A stretch of 64,000 bases of DNA from Lysobacteraceae bacterium (lineage in GTDB: Bacteria > Pseudomonadota > Gammaproteobacteria > Nitrococcales > AK92): assembly GCA_012523465.1 (NCBI GenBank), contig JAAYIK010000028.1:62001-126000 (forward strand), in the 5' to 3' direction. Position numbers and translations under genes: made by a program. Positions 45,121 through 53,063 of this stretch are shown here, one piece after another; within the stretch, counting starts at the first letter, position 1; every line of letters begins with the position of its first letter. The notes below the pieces were generated by a model. That model ran no database searches. It was not told where the DNA came from and was given only the letters and a program-made list of their open reading frames with translations.

Positions 45121-45387
45121 TCAGAACACCTTTTTCACGCCGGACTCGGTCAGCAGCACCACATTTCTGCTGGATCTATAGATCACGCCGCGCCGATGCA
45201 AGTCCTTGATGAAATCCCGCTCCTGCTCGGCCGGAAGGTAAAAATAATCGACCCCTTCGATCAGCTCGCCGAGTCGCCGCTTGAACGCCCGGAAGGCATG
45301 GCCCTTGACCGCACCGGCCTGCTCGTCGAGCTGGCGGAAGCTGTAGCAAGGCACACCGTGGTACAGAACGGGCGTTTGACCTGGCAT
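45121..45387 (-). CDS. Small ORF6N-like protein
   Basis: An 88-residue protein that resembles the ORF6N DNA-binding domain. VLYHGVPCYSFRQLDEQAG corresponds to the strand and helix that open the domain, FKRRLGELIEGVDYFYLPAE to the central block and NVVLLTESGVKKVF to the closing helix. ORF6N domains are usual in phage antirepressors, yet no phage genes are near, so this is probably a stand-alone chromosomal copy. Function unknown. It is divergent from sohB. Confidence 0.72.
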   Translation of the reverse strand: MPGQTPVLYHGVPCYSFRQLDEQAGAVKGHAFRAFKRRLGELIEGVDYFYLPAEQERDFIKDLHRRGVIYRSSRNVVLLTESGVKKVF

Positions 45388-45406
45388 GAACCTGCTCCCC
45401 AGAACC

Positions 45407-45425
45407 TATAATCAGCGGATCCGCT
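45407..45425 (+). promoter_or_regulatory. Consensus -10 box and palindrome before sohB
   Basis: TATAAT (45407-45412) is a perfect -10 hexamer, immediately followed by the 12-base palindrome AGCGGATCCGCT (45414-45425) at the expected transcription start. No good -35 lies 16-18 bases upstream; TTGACC (45376-45381) is 25 bases away. Either the promoter depends on an activator or the match is by chance. Confidence 0.4.
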
Positions 45426-45450
45426 GCGCAGACCTCATGGAAAAGGGCAT

Positions 45451-46437
45451 ATGGAATTTCTACAACACTACGGCCTCTTCCTCGCCAAGACCATCACCGT
45501 ACTGATCGCGGTGCTGGTGGCCGCCGCCGCACTTTCCGGCCTGGGTAGCTGGACTCGCGGCGGAACCCGCGAACGCTTGCTGGTCACCCCCCTCAATCGC
45601 CACTACGACGAATTCCGGCATGCCCTCGAAAGCAAGCTACTGAACCGCAAGAGCGCCCGCCGCCTGGCCAGACAGCGGGCCAAAGCGCGCAAGCTGGCTG
45701 CCGCCCAGCGGCGGGTCTTCGTGCTGGATTTCGACGGCGACATCCATGCCTCACAGGTCGAGAGCCTACGCCAGGAAATCTCCGGCATCCTCACCGTGGC
45801 CACACCGGACGACGAGGTGGTGGTGCGGCTGCAAAGCAGTGGCGGGCTGGTGCCGCATTACGGCCTGGCCGCAGCCGAGCTGGCCCGACTCAAGAACCGC
45901 ATCAAGCAGCTGACCGTTTGCATCGACCGCATCGCCGCCAGCGGCGGCTACCTCATGGCCTGCGTTGGCGACCGCATTCTCGCCAGTCCCTTCGCCATGA
46001 TCGGCTCCATCGGCGTGGTGGCCCAGCTGCCCAACTTCCATCGCCTGCTGAAGAAGCACGACATCGATTACGAGCTGCTGACCGCGGGCGACTACAAGCG
46101 CACGCTCACCCTGTTCGGCGAAAACACCGAGCAGGGACGGCAGAAGCTGAAGGAGGAGCTGGAAGACATCCATGCCCTGTTCAAGGATCACATTCGCCGC
46201 TTTCGGCCCCAGCTGGACATCGACCGTGTTGCCACCGGCGAGTATTGGCTGGGGGAACGCGCGCTCGACCTCGGGCTGGTCGACGAGCTGCGCACTAGCG
46301 ACGACTACCTGCTCGAGCTGAGCGAGAAGGCGCAACTGCTGCAGCTGCGCTACCAGCAACGCCAGCCGATCAGCAAGCGACTCACGCTGTCGCTGGCCTC
46401 CCTGCTGCGCGAGGCGCGCGAGCAGTTGTTGCCTTGA
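45451..46437 (+). CDS. sohB: SohB-like inner membrane peptidase
   Basis: Signal peptide peptidase-like (S49) protease of 328 residues. An N-terminal membrane helix (about 10-32) is followed by a basic linker and the protease domain. The Ser-Lys dyad is Ser164 (DRIAASGGYLMA) and Lys216 (TAGDYKRTLT). MIGSIGVVAQLPNF and the RALDLGLVDEL segment near the end are family blocks. AAGGG lies just before the ATG. It ends 15 bases from convergent tusA. Confidence 0.93.
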   Translation: MEFLQHYGLFLAKTITVLIAVLVAAAALSGLGSWTRGGTRERLLVTPLNRHYDEFRHALESKLLNRKSARRLARQRAKARKLAAAQRRVFVLDFDGDIHASQVESLRQEISGILTVATPDDEVVVRLQSSGGLVPHYGLAAAELARLKNRIKQLTVCIDRIAASGGYLMACVGDRILASPFAMIGSIGVVAQLPNFHRLLKKHDIDYELLTAGDYKRTLTLFGENTEQGRQKLKEELEDIHALFKDHIRRFRPQLDIDRVATGEYWLGERALDLGLVDELRTSDDYLLELSEKAQLLQLRYQQRQPISKRLTLSLASLLREAREQLLP

Positions 46438-46452
46438 CCGAGGTGGGTGCGC

Positions 46453-46695
46453 TCAGGCGCTCTCGCGCTTGCGTAGAAGAAAGTGGTAAACACCGTCGGC
46501 TTCATGATGGGCCACCATCTCGTGGCCCGTCTTGCCGCAAAAGGAAAGAAAGTCCACCACCGAGTGCGGATCGGTGGCGCGCACCCGCAGCACCTCGCCC
46601 GGCCGCATGGTGGCCAACTGCTTCTTGGTCTTGAGGATGGGCAGCGGACAATTCAGCCCGCGCACATCCAAGTCGTGATCGAATTCCTGCATCAT
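46453..46695 (-). CDS. tusA: TusA-family sulfur carrier protein
   Basis: SirA/TusA/YeeD-family protein of 80 residues that carries persulfide on Cys16 in the diagnostic VRGLNCPLPILKTKK motif. The rest (LRVRATDPHSVVDFLSFCGKTGHEM) is typical. It may serve tRNA 2-thiouridine or another sulfur transfer route. No partner such as tusBCD is present, so the pathway is open. Confidence 0.92.
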   Translation of the reverse strand: MMQEFDHDLDVRGLNCPLPILKTKKQLATMRPGEVLRVRATDPHSVVDFLSFCGKTGHEMVAHHEADGVYHFLLRKRESA

Positions 46696-46918
46696 GTGCT
46701 CCCGCCAAACGGCCGGCCACCTACCGGCGCCGGCCCGTTTCCGTGTATTGTTGGCAACGGCCCTGCCGGGTCAAGGTCGGCGTCCGCCTGACGCCGGCTC
46801 CGGTCAGGCCGACATTTAACCGCATTTTGCGAAGCGTGTGGTTGCCGCGCTCGACGGTTCTCCACATGCTTTCCGACTTGCACGGTTCCACGGATTCTAG
46901 GGAAAGGAAGAAGTTGCT

Positions 46919-47596
46919 ATGCGGGCATCCATGAAAATCACCGTGGCCGCTCTGCTCGCCCTGAGCCTCGCTCTGAGCGGCTGCCAAACCACCAACCCTT
47001 ACACCGGCGAACAGCAGACCAGCAAGACCGCCATCGGCGCTGGCATTGGCGCGGTTGCCGGCGCGGCCATCGGCGTACTCAGCGGCGACAATGCCAAGGA
47101 GCGCCGGAAACGGGCCCTGATCGGCGCCGGAGTAGGCGGCCTGGCAGGCGCTGGGGTCGGCCAGTACATGGACCGTCAAGAGGCACGGCTGCGCGAGCAG
47201 CTGCGCGGCACCGGGGTCAGTGTCACCCGCATCGGCGACGAGATCATCCTCAACATGCCGGGCAACATCACCTTCGCCACCAATTCCTACGAGATTCAGC
47301 CCAGCTTCATCAACGTGCTCCACTCGGTGGCGCTGGTGCTCAAGGAATACCCGAAGACGGTGATCGAGATCGCCGGCCATACCGACAGCACCGGCAGCGT
47401 CGACTACAATCAGCTGCTGTCCGCGCGGCGGGCGGAATCGGTCGCCAACGTGCTGCGCAACCAGGGGGTGGCCAACAATCGTTTGATCGTGGTCGGCTAC
47501 GGACCGCACCGCCCCATCGCCAGCAACAACACCCCGGAAGGGCGGCAGCAGAACCGGCGGGTAGAGCTGACCCTCTCGCCGCTTACCATCAACTGA
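46919..47596 (+). CDS. OmpA-family lipoprotein (YiaD-like)
   Basis: Predicted outer membrane lipoprotein of 225 residues. Its signal peptide ends in the lipobox LSGC (Cys22). Two glycine-zipper segments (AIGAGIGAVAGAAIGVLSG and ALIGAGVGGLAGAGVGQYM, about 40-90) come next. A C-terminal OmpA peptidoglycan-binding domain follows, with IEIAGHTDSTGSVDYNQLLS, SARRAESVANVL and NRRVEL. The Asp and Arg residues that bind diaminopimelate are present. AAGGAAG precedes ATG 46919. The 220-base gap from tusA holds both promoters; I could not place either. Confidence 0.93.
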   Translation: MRASMKITVAALLALSLALSGCQTTNPYTGEQQTSKTAIGAGIGAVAGAAIGVLSGDNAKERRKRALIGAGVGGLAGAGVGQYMDRQEARLREQLRGTGVSVTRIGDEIILNMPGNITFATNSYEIQPSFINVLHSVALVLKEYPKTVIEIAGHTDSTGSVDYNQLLSARRAESVANVLRNQGVANNRLIVVGYGPHRPIASNNTPEGRQQNRRVELTLSPLTIN

Positions 47597-47616
47597 GCGC
47601 GGTCTCCGGACTCGCG

Positions 47617-47644
47617 GAAGAAGGGCGCGCAAGCGCCCTTCTTC
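47617..47644. terminator. Stem-loop between the ompA-like gene and cyoE
   Basis: GAAGAAGGGCGC (47617-47628) and GCGCCCTTCTTC (47633-47644) form a perfect 12-pair stem closed by a GCAA tetraloop. It lies between convergent genes and so could serve both. The CTTCTTC arm supplies the only T-rich stretch, so termination strength is uncertain. Confidence 0.75.
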
Positions 47645-47659
47645 ATGTCTGGCCGCGCA

Positions 47660-48610
47660 TCAGCTCGCCCAGAGGCTGATCATGGCTTGCCACACCGGGA
47701 CGTAGCGGTCGATCAGCAGCAGGGCGAAGATCCCCAGCAGGTAGGTTATCGAGAAGCGAAAGGCGCGCATGGGCAGATCCGGCCGGCCGGAGACCAGCAG
47801 CGCGACCGCATAGCCCAGATAGCAGGCATTGAGGATCGAGGCGCCGGTCAGGTAAAGCCAGCCGCTCATCCCGGTGGAGAACGGCAGCAGGGTCACCGCG
47901 GCCAGCAGGATGGTATAGAGCAGTATCTGCAGCCGGGTGAAGCGGTCGCCGTGGGTCACCGGCAACATGGGAATGTCGACCCGAGCGTACTCTTCCCGCC
48001 TATGCACCGCCAGGGCCCAGAAATGGGGCGGCGTCCAAACAAAGATGATGAGAAACAGCAGCAGTGCGTGCGGGTCGACTTGGCCGGTGACCGCAGTCCA
48101 GCCGAGTACCGGCGGCGCTGCACCGGCAGCGCCGCCGATCACGATATTCTGCGGCGTGGCTCGCTTCAGATACAGGGTGTAGATAAAGGCGTAGCCGATC
48201 AAGGACAGGAAGGTCAGCCCGGCGGTGAGCGGGTTGACCAGGAAATACAAAATGCCCAGGCCGACCGTGCCGATCACGGCAGCGAACAGCGCCGCCTGCG
48301 CGGTGCTCAGCTGCCCGGTCGGCAGTGGGCGGGCGCGGGTGCGTGCCATGCGGGCGTCGATATGGCGATCCACCAAATGGTTGATGGCTGCTGCAGAGCC
48401 GGCGCTGAGCGCAATGCCCAGGCTGCCGACGGTCAACGCCCACCAGGGCAGCATGCCGGGCGTGGCCAGCAGCATGCCGACGACGGCGGTAAACAGCATA
48501 ACCGCAACCACGTTGGGCTTGCATAGCTCCAGGTAGTCCCGCCACTGGAAGGCAATGCGGGGCCAGGCATCCCCGCCCAAGCGCTGCTTGCTGGTACTCA
48601 CGTTCGACAT
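47660..48610 (-). CDS. cyoE: Heme O synthase (protoheme IX farnesyltransferase)
   Basis: UbiA-family membrane prenyltransferase of 316 residues that adds farnesyl to heme B. The first Asp-rich motif is [24 protein letters not shown] and the second region lies around [20 protein letters not shown]. It has about nine helices. It follows ctaA by 4 bases, so heme O and heme A synthesis are coupled. This gene ends the oxidase block; no SenC/Sco gene follows. Confidence 0.95.
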   Translation of the reverse strand: MSNVSTSKQRLGGDAWPRIAFQWRDYLELCKPNVVAVMLFTAVVGMLLATPGMLPWWALTVGSLGIALSAGSAAAINHLVDRHIDARMARTRARPLPTGQLSTAQAALFAAVIGTVGLGILYFLVNPLTAGLTFLSLIGYAFIYTLYLKRATPQNIVIGGAAGAAPPVLGWTAVTGQVDPHALLLFLIIFVWTPPHFWALAVHRREEYARVDIPMLPVTHGDRFTRLQILLYTILLAAVTLLPFSTGMSGWLYLTGASILNACYLGYAVALLVSGRPDLPMRAFRFSITYLLGIFALLLIDRYVPVWQAMISLWAS

Positions 48611-48614
48611 GACT

Positions 48615-49823
48615 TCACCCTCCCGTCGCGGAGCCGGCCACGGCTCTGCCGACTTTCAGCTCCCTTCCCTGCCAGCGCACGCCCAGGGGCTGAGGGCGCA
48701 GCGCATGGCAGAGGCTCAGCATCGTCAGCAGCAACAATGCCGCCACGCCGTTATGAGCCACCGCCACCGGCAGCGGCAGACTGAGCAGGACATTGGCCAC
48801 CCCCAGGGCAAACTGCAGGATCACCAGCGCCCCCGCCGTCGCTGCCAGCCGACGAGCTGGGGCGCTGGCCCCGCTGCCCACGATCAGCGCCGTCACCAAG
48901 CTCAGCACGGCGATCAGGGTCACCAGCGCGCCCAGACGATGGGTCAGCTGGATGGCGACCCGGGCCGGGTTGTCCAGCACCCCGAACTCATAGTCGATGC
49001 CGAGCCCACGCCAGAGCACGAACGCTTCTCGGAAATCCGCCGCCGGCCACCAGGCCCCATTGCAGGTAGGGAAGTCGGTGCAGGCCAGTGCCGCATAATT
49101 GGTGCTAGTCCAGCCACCCAGGGCAATCTGGCCCAACACGATCAACAGCACGGCCAGGGTCAGGCGGTACTGCAGCAGGCCGCTCTTGCCGGCGGCGACC
49201 AGCCAGCCGCTTTGCCGCAGCACCAGCCACCACAGCAAGGCCAGGATGGCCAAGCCGCCGAGCAGATGGGCAGTCACAATGATGGGCTTGACCAGCAGGG
49301 TCACAGTCCATTTGCCTAGCAGGGCCTGGAAGATCACTAGCCCCAACAATCCGGCGCTGGCGCGGCCGCGCCAGTCGTCGCGCCAGGCAATGGCCGCTGC
49401 TAGCGGCAAGCCGATGGCGGCGACCGACAGCAAAGCGGCCAGCCCGATCCGTCCTCCCACATAGGCGAAGATTCCCCCCGCAGCGGCGGCAGCGGCGCCG
49501 ATCAGCTGGTAGCGCCGTGCCGGTCGCTGCCAGTTCGCCAGCAACGCCAGGGTAAGCACCAGCAATCCCAGCGCCGCCGCGACGAAGCGGTGCAGCTGCT
49601 CCTTCCAGGCCTTCTCGACTTCCACCGGCCGCTGCGGGAATGCGGCGTTGGCGGCGATGATGTCACTCTCGGCCCGCGGCCAGGTGAGCTGACCGTAGCA
49701 AACCGGCCAATCCGGACAACCGAGCCCGGCGTCACTCAGGCGCACGTAGGCACCCATCACCACTACTCCCAGGGCCAGCAGGCAGGCCAGCAGGCTTAGC
49801 CGAAAAAACCAGCGCTCAACCAT
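48615..49823 (-). CDS. ctaA: Heme A synthase (CtaA/COX15)
   Basis: Eight-helix membrane enzyme of 402 residues that converts heme O to heme [22 protein letters not shown] holds the conserved Cys pair of the first loop, [13 protein letters not shown] and [15 protein letters not shown] carry heme-ligand histidines, and [17 protein letters not shown] has the second Cys pair. ATG 49823 ([12 protein letters not shown]) has GGGAAG upstream; the longer frame lies inside the neighbour. It overlaps the SCO-like gene by 8 bases. Confidence 0.94.
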   Translation of the reverse strand: MVERWFFRLSLLACLLALGVVVMGAYVRLSDAGLGCPDWPVCYGQLTWPRAESDIIAANAAFPQRPVEVEKAWKEQLHRFVAAALGLLVLTLALLANWQRPARRYQLIGAAAAAAGGIFAYVGGRIGLAALLSVAAIGLPLAAAIAWRDDWRGRASAGLLGLVIFQALLGKWTVTLLVKPIIVTAHLLGGLAILALLWWLVLRQSGWLVAAGKSGLLQYRLTLAVLLIVLGQIALGGWTSTNYAALACTDFPTCNGAWWPAADFREAFVLWRGLGIDYEFGVLDNPARVAIQLTHRLGALVTLIAVLSLVTALIVGSGASAPARRLAATAGALVILQFALGVANVLLSLPLPVAVAHNGVAALLLLTMLSLCHALRPQPLGVRWQGRELKVGRAVAGSATGG

Positions 49824-50454
49824 GGCCAACTTCCCGGCGGCGCAACCGCTCGATTTCCTCATTCGACAGCCGCAGCAGGCGCCGGAGATCCTTGAGCAGC
49901 CCGGAGGCATCGAACGGCGCCGCATAGCGCATCATGCGATACTCGAAGGGGTCGACGATGTGCACCGCCAGCGCAGCCCCGTTGCCGCTGGCCAGGCTGC
50001 TGGCCTGCGCGGCCGGCAGCCGCAGCAGCGCCACGCCCGCCGGCATGGGTGCTGGCGCGGCAACGCCATTCGGCAGCGCCAGCAGCAACTGCACGCGGCC
50101 GGCATCCTTGTTGAGCGCAATGCGTACGCGCTGCAGTCCATCCAGGGCCTGCCGGCAGTCGTCGCCGCATTCGCTCGGCACCACCAGCAGCAGGCTCCAC
50201 AGCCCGGCGAACAGATCGGTACCGGCGGCACCACCCAGTACCAACTCCGCCACCGGCCGCGGCGGCTGGATCAGCTCTCCGTGATGGGTCAGGCTGGCCG
50301 GGCGCCAGCCCGACAGCACCAGCAGCCAGGCCAGCAGCGCCGGGGCGAAGAACAACGCGAACAGCAGGATCAGCCCGACGCGGCCGCGCCAGGGACTGCC
50401 GTGCCGCTTAGCCCTTGGCAGCGTTTTCGACGCGACGGATGTTGACGACCACAT
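49816..50454 (-). CDS. SCO-like membrane-anchored thioredoxin-fold protein of the oxidase cluster
   Basis: A 212-residue protein with one N-terminal membrane helix (about 26-48). Its periplasmic domain opens with LTHHGELIQPPRPV, as in SCO/SenC relatives. WSLLLVVPSECGDDCRQAL has a Cys96-x3-Cys100 pair where SCO has CxxxC, and HIVDPFEYRMMRY matches the late VDPxGxxxxRY segment. It may help deliver copper or reduce thiols during Cu(A) assembly. Its start overlaps surf1 by 47 bases, and no other start codon fits. Confidence 0.82.
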   Translation of the reverse strand: MWSSTSVASKTLPRAKRHGSPWRGRVGLILLFALFFAPALLAWLLVLSGWRPASLTHHGELIQPPRPVAELVLGGAAGTDLFAGLWSLLLVVPSECGDDCRQALDGLQRVRIALNKDAGRVQLLLALPNGVAAPAPMPAGVALLRLPAAQASSLASGNGAALAVHIVDPFEYRMMRYAAPFDASGLLKDLRRLLRLSNEEIERLRRREVGHG

Positions 50455-51154
50455 AAATCACCACCAAGGCCAAGGCCAGCCCGAACCACTGCACCGCATA
50501 CCCCACGTGCGTCGCCGGCCCCATCTCGGTCACCGGCCGCCAGTCGCGGCGAAAGCCCTGCGGCTGGTCCGGGTCCAGCCGAATCAAATACGGCAGCAGC
50601 GGATAGGGCAGCCGCTGCGCCAGCAGGTCGAAATCCAGGTACTGCAGCCGCAGCGGCCAGCCTGTCTCGCTGCTCGCCTCCCCCAGCCGCAGGCCGGCGC
50701 TCGGTCCCTTGTCGAGCACGCCCCGCACATGCACCTGCGGCTCTTCGATCGCGACCTCGGGCAGCTGGCCGCGGTCGAGCGGCGCCGGCACCCAGCCCCT
50801 GTCCACCAGCACCGCCCATTCGCTGCCGGCCAGCCGCAGCGGCGTCAACACCAGATAGCCCTGGCGGCCAGCGCGAATCTGGTTGTCCAGCAGTAGCTGA
50901 CGGTCGGCGTCATAGCGCCCACGGGCCTCGACACGGCGTTGCGCCACGGCCGGGTAGTCCGGCTGGACGGCGTTCAGGTTCACCGCTTCCTGCTGCGCGG
51001 CAGCCGCCAGCTGCGCCAGCCAGGCCCGCTTTTGCTCCGCCCGGTCCAGCTGCCAGAATCCCAGCCCCAGCAGCAGCGGCAGCAGCAGCAGCACCGCCAG
51101 CGTCGGCCACAGGCCGGGCCGGAAACGATAGCGGCACCTGGTTACCGCGCCCAT
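50408..51154 (-). CDS. SURF1-family cytochrome oxidase assembly factor
   Basis: Membrane protein of 248 residues with an N-terminal helix (about 15-33) and a C-terminal helix (about 220-240) flanking a periplasmic domain. LGLGFWQLDRAEQKRAWL, the VLVDRGWVPAPLDRGQLP core and HVGYAVQWFGLALALVVIY are SURF1 signatures. It is thought to place heme A into subunit I. ATG 51154 begins MGAVTRCRYRFRP. It is divergent from the small DUF2909 gene, and the two share about 100 bases of control region. Confidence 0.92.
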   Translation of the reverse strand: MGAVTRCRYRFRPGLWPTLAVLLLLPLLLGLGFWQLDRAEQKRAWLAQLAAAAQQEAVNLNAVQPDYPAVAQRRVEARGRYDADRQLLLDNQIRAGRQGYLVLTPLRLAGSEWAVLVDRGWVPAPLDRGQLPEVAIEEPQVHVRGVLDKGPSAGLRLGEASSETGWPLRLQYLDFDLLAQRLPYPLLPYLIRLDPDQPQGFRRDWRPVTEMGPATHVGYAVQWFGLALALVVIYVVVNIRRVENAAKG

Positions 51155-51258
51155 ATCTCTTGCCGCGGAGTCGGTGCCACGCTCGGAGCCGGATTGCCGG
51201 CGACCTGTCCGCGGCTTCCCGTATACTGGAAGTCGAACCCTCTCATGGGGAATGCCGA

Positions 51259-51471
51259 ATGTCGCCATGGATCAAGCTTTTCATCATCGTCATGCTGCTC
51301 GCCATCCTGACCAGCCTGGGTGCGGCCCTGGTGTTCCTGCTCCGGGACTCGAGCCGCTCCAAGCGAACCGCCTGGGCTCTGACCGTGCGCATCACCTTGT
51401 CGGTGGTGTTGTTCCTGACGCTGCTAATCGGCATGGCGACCGGCGTGATCATCCCCCATCCCGCGTTTTGA
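51259..51471 (+). CDS. DUF2909 twin-helix membrane protein
   Basis: A 70-residue protein with two membrane helices (about 5-27 and 41-62) joined by a basic loop (LRDSSRSKRTAWALTVRI). It lies between coxC and surf1 but on the opposite strand, the position DUF2909 genes hold in many gammaproteobacterial oxidase clusters. Function unknown; a link to oxidase assembly is inferred from position. The start at ATG 51259 follows GGGG. Confidence 0.85.
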   Translation: MSPWIKLFIIVMLLAILTSLGAALVFLLRDSSRSKRTAWALTVRITLSVVLFLTLLIGMATGVIIPHPAF

Positions 51472-51499
51472 GCACCTTGCCGTCGGTATTCCGGCTCCG

Positions 51500-52357
51500 C
51501 TACAGGACATAGACGAAGATGTACAAGCCCAGCCAGACCACGTCGACGAAGTGCCAGTACCAAGCCACGCCTTCGAAGCCGAAGTGGTGCCCTGGCGTGA
51601 AGTGACCGCGCATGCAACGCAGCGTGATCACCAGCAGCGCCACCGTGCCGATGATGACGTGCACGCCGTGGAAGCCGGTCAGCATGAAGAAGGTGGAACC
51701 GTAGATGCCGGTGTCCAGCCGCAAGTTGAGCTCGCGGTAGGCGTGGATGTACTCGTAGCCCTGGAAGATTAGGAAGGTCGTGCCCAGCAGCACCGTAGCC
51801 CACATGAACAGCACCAGCTTGAGGCGCTGGTTGGCCTTGAGAGCATGATGGGCGATAGTGAGCGTCACTCCGGAGGTCAGCAGCAGCAGGGTGTTGATGG
51901 TCGGCAGCGGCCAGGCACCCATGGGCTCCCATTCCAGATGGCCGAAGCCCGGCCCCGCGGTCGGCCAGCGCAGGTTGACGGAATCCCACAGCAGCTGGTT
52001 AGTGACGATGTCCTCCCCGCCCAGCCAGGGCACCGAAAACACCCGCGCATAGAACAAGGCACCGAAAAAGGCGCCGAAGAACATCACTTCAGAGAAGATG
52101 AACCAGGTCATACCCCAGCGGAAGGAGCGATCGACCTGGGAGTTGTAGACACCCGAGACGCTTTCGTGGATGACCGTCCCGAACCAGCCGAAGAACATGA
52201 CCGCCATGATGGCGGCACCAACCAGCAGCGGCCAGATGCTCCAGTCGCCGTTGAAATAGCCGGACGCGCCGACTACCGAGGTGGTCAGTCCGATGCAACC
52301 GACCAACGGCCAGTAACTGCCGTGCGGAACGTAATAACCGCCTTGTGCCTGAGCCAT
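51500..52357 (-). CDS. coxC: Cytochrome c oxidase subunit III
   Basis: Seven-helix membrane subunit of 285 residues. GGYYVPHGSYWPLVGCIGL starts the protein; FGWFGTVIHESVSGVY, RWGMTWFIFSEVMFFGAFF (with the conserved Glu), LGTTFLIFQGYEYIHAY and FFMLTGFHGVHVIIGTVALL are family blocks. It is the last gene of the DUF2244-coxB-coxA-39aa-cox11-coxC run, 28 bases after cox11. Confidence 0.97.
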   Translation of the reverse strand: MAQAQGGYYVPHGSYWPLVGCIGLTTSVVGASGYFNGDWSIWPLLVGAAIMAVMFFGWFGTVIHESVSGVYNSQVDRSFRWGMTWFIFSEVMFFGAFFGALFYARVFSVPWLGGEDIVTNQLLWDSVNLRWPTAGPGFGHLEWEPMGAWPLPTINTLLLLTSGVTLTIAHHALKANQRLKLVLFMWATVLLGTTFLIFQGYEYIHAYRELNLRLDTGIYGSTFFMLTGFHGVHVIIGTVALLVITLRCMRGHFTPGHHFGFEGVAWYWHFVDVVWLGLYIFVYVL

Positions 52358-52385
52358 GTCTCCCCCTTGGATCGCAAGTCGTTCC

Positions 52386-52928
52386 TCAATTTGGCTGTTG
52401 GCCGCTGATGTCGTACAGGGTGTAGGACAGCGTCACCACTTCCACGTCCTTGGGCAGCGTGGGCGAAATGAAGAACGTCACGTTCATGTCACGCCCCTCC
52501 CGCGGTTCGAACACTTGCTGCGAGTAGCAGAAACAGTCCGGCTTGGCGAAGTGGCGTGCCGCCCGCGACGGTGCCACGTTGTAGCTGGCCTGCCCTACCA
52601 GCCGGCGATCGAGCAGGTTCTCGGCGTAGTAGGTGGTGGTGTAGAGCTCGCCCGGATGCACCTGCATCTTGGCCGTGGTCGGCCGGAACACCCAGCCGGC
52701 GTTGTTGTTGACCGTGGCCAGGAACTCCACCGTGACCAGGCGGCTGGCATCGACCTCGTAGTCAGCCGCCACCACCGTCGCCGATTGCTGCGACAACCGA
52801 CCGCCCAAGCCAGTGATGTCACACAGCACCCGGTACAACGGCACCAGGGCGAAACCGAAACCGAACATGGCCACGGCCACCAGCCCCAGCTTTAGCACCA
52901 GCGTCCGGTTGGCGTTCTTGCTCGTCAT
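52386..52928 (-). CDS. ctaG: Cox11/CtaG, copper chaperone for the Cu(B) site
   Basis: Membrane-anchored periplasmic chaperone of 180 residues. An N-terminal helix (about 12-34) ends in VPLYRVLCDITGLGG. FLATVNNNAGWVFRPTTAKM leads to the copper-binding motif CFCYSQQVFEPREGRDM (Cys-x-Cys), and VEVVTLSYTLYDI ends the fold. Its ATG overlaps the stop of the upstream 39-residue gene (ATGA). Confidence 0.96.
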   Translation of the reverse strand: MTSKNANRTLVLKLGLVAVAMFGFGFALVPLYRVLCDITGLGGRLSQQSATVVAADYEVDASRLVTVEFLATVNNNAGWVFRPTTAKMQVHPGELYTTTYYAENLLDRRLVGQASYNVAPSRAARHFAKPDCFCYSQQVFEPREGRDMNVTFFISPTLPKDVEVVTLSYTLYDISGQQPN

Positions 52929-53044
52929 TGCATTTGCTTGACGATGGCGCCCACATAAAACACCAGCGCCATGATCACCAGCAGCAGAACCGTCCAGCGA
53001 ATCCGGCGCCGCAGACGCGCATCATCGTCTCCTCCTCGTCTCAT
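52925..53044 (-). CDS. 39-residue membrane protein of the oxidase operon
   Basis: A short gene that starts at ATG 53044 with GGGAGAG upstream and ends in an ATGA overlap with cox11. The protein has a charged N-terminus (MRRGGDDDARLRRRIRW) and one membrane helix (TVLLLVIMALVFYVGAIV). Its topology should be N-in. It lies 19 bases after coxA. Small one-helix proteins occur here in other oxidase operons and may be accessory subunits or assembly factors. Confidence 0.8.
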   Translation of the reverse strand: MRRGGDDDARLRRRIRWTVLLLVIMALVFYVGAIVKQMQ

Positions 53045-53063
53045 CGTCTCTCCCACGCCGACG

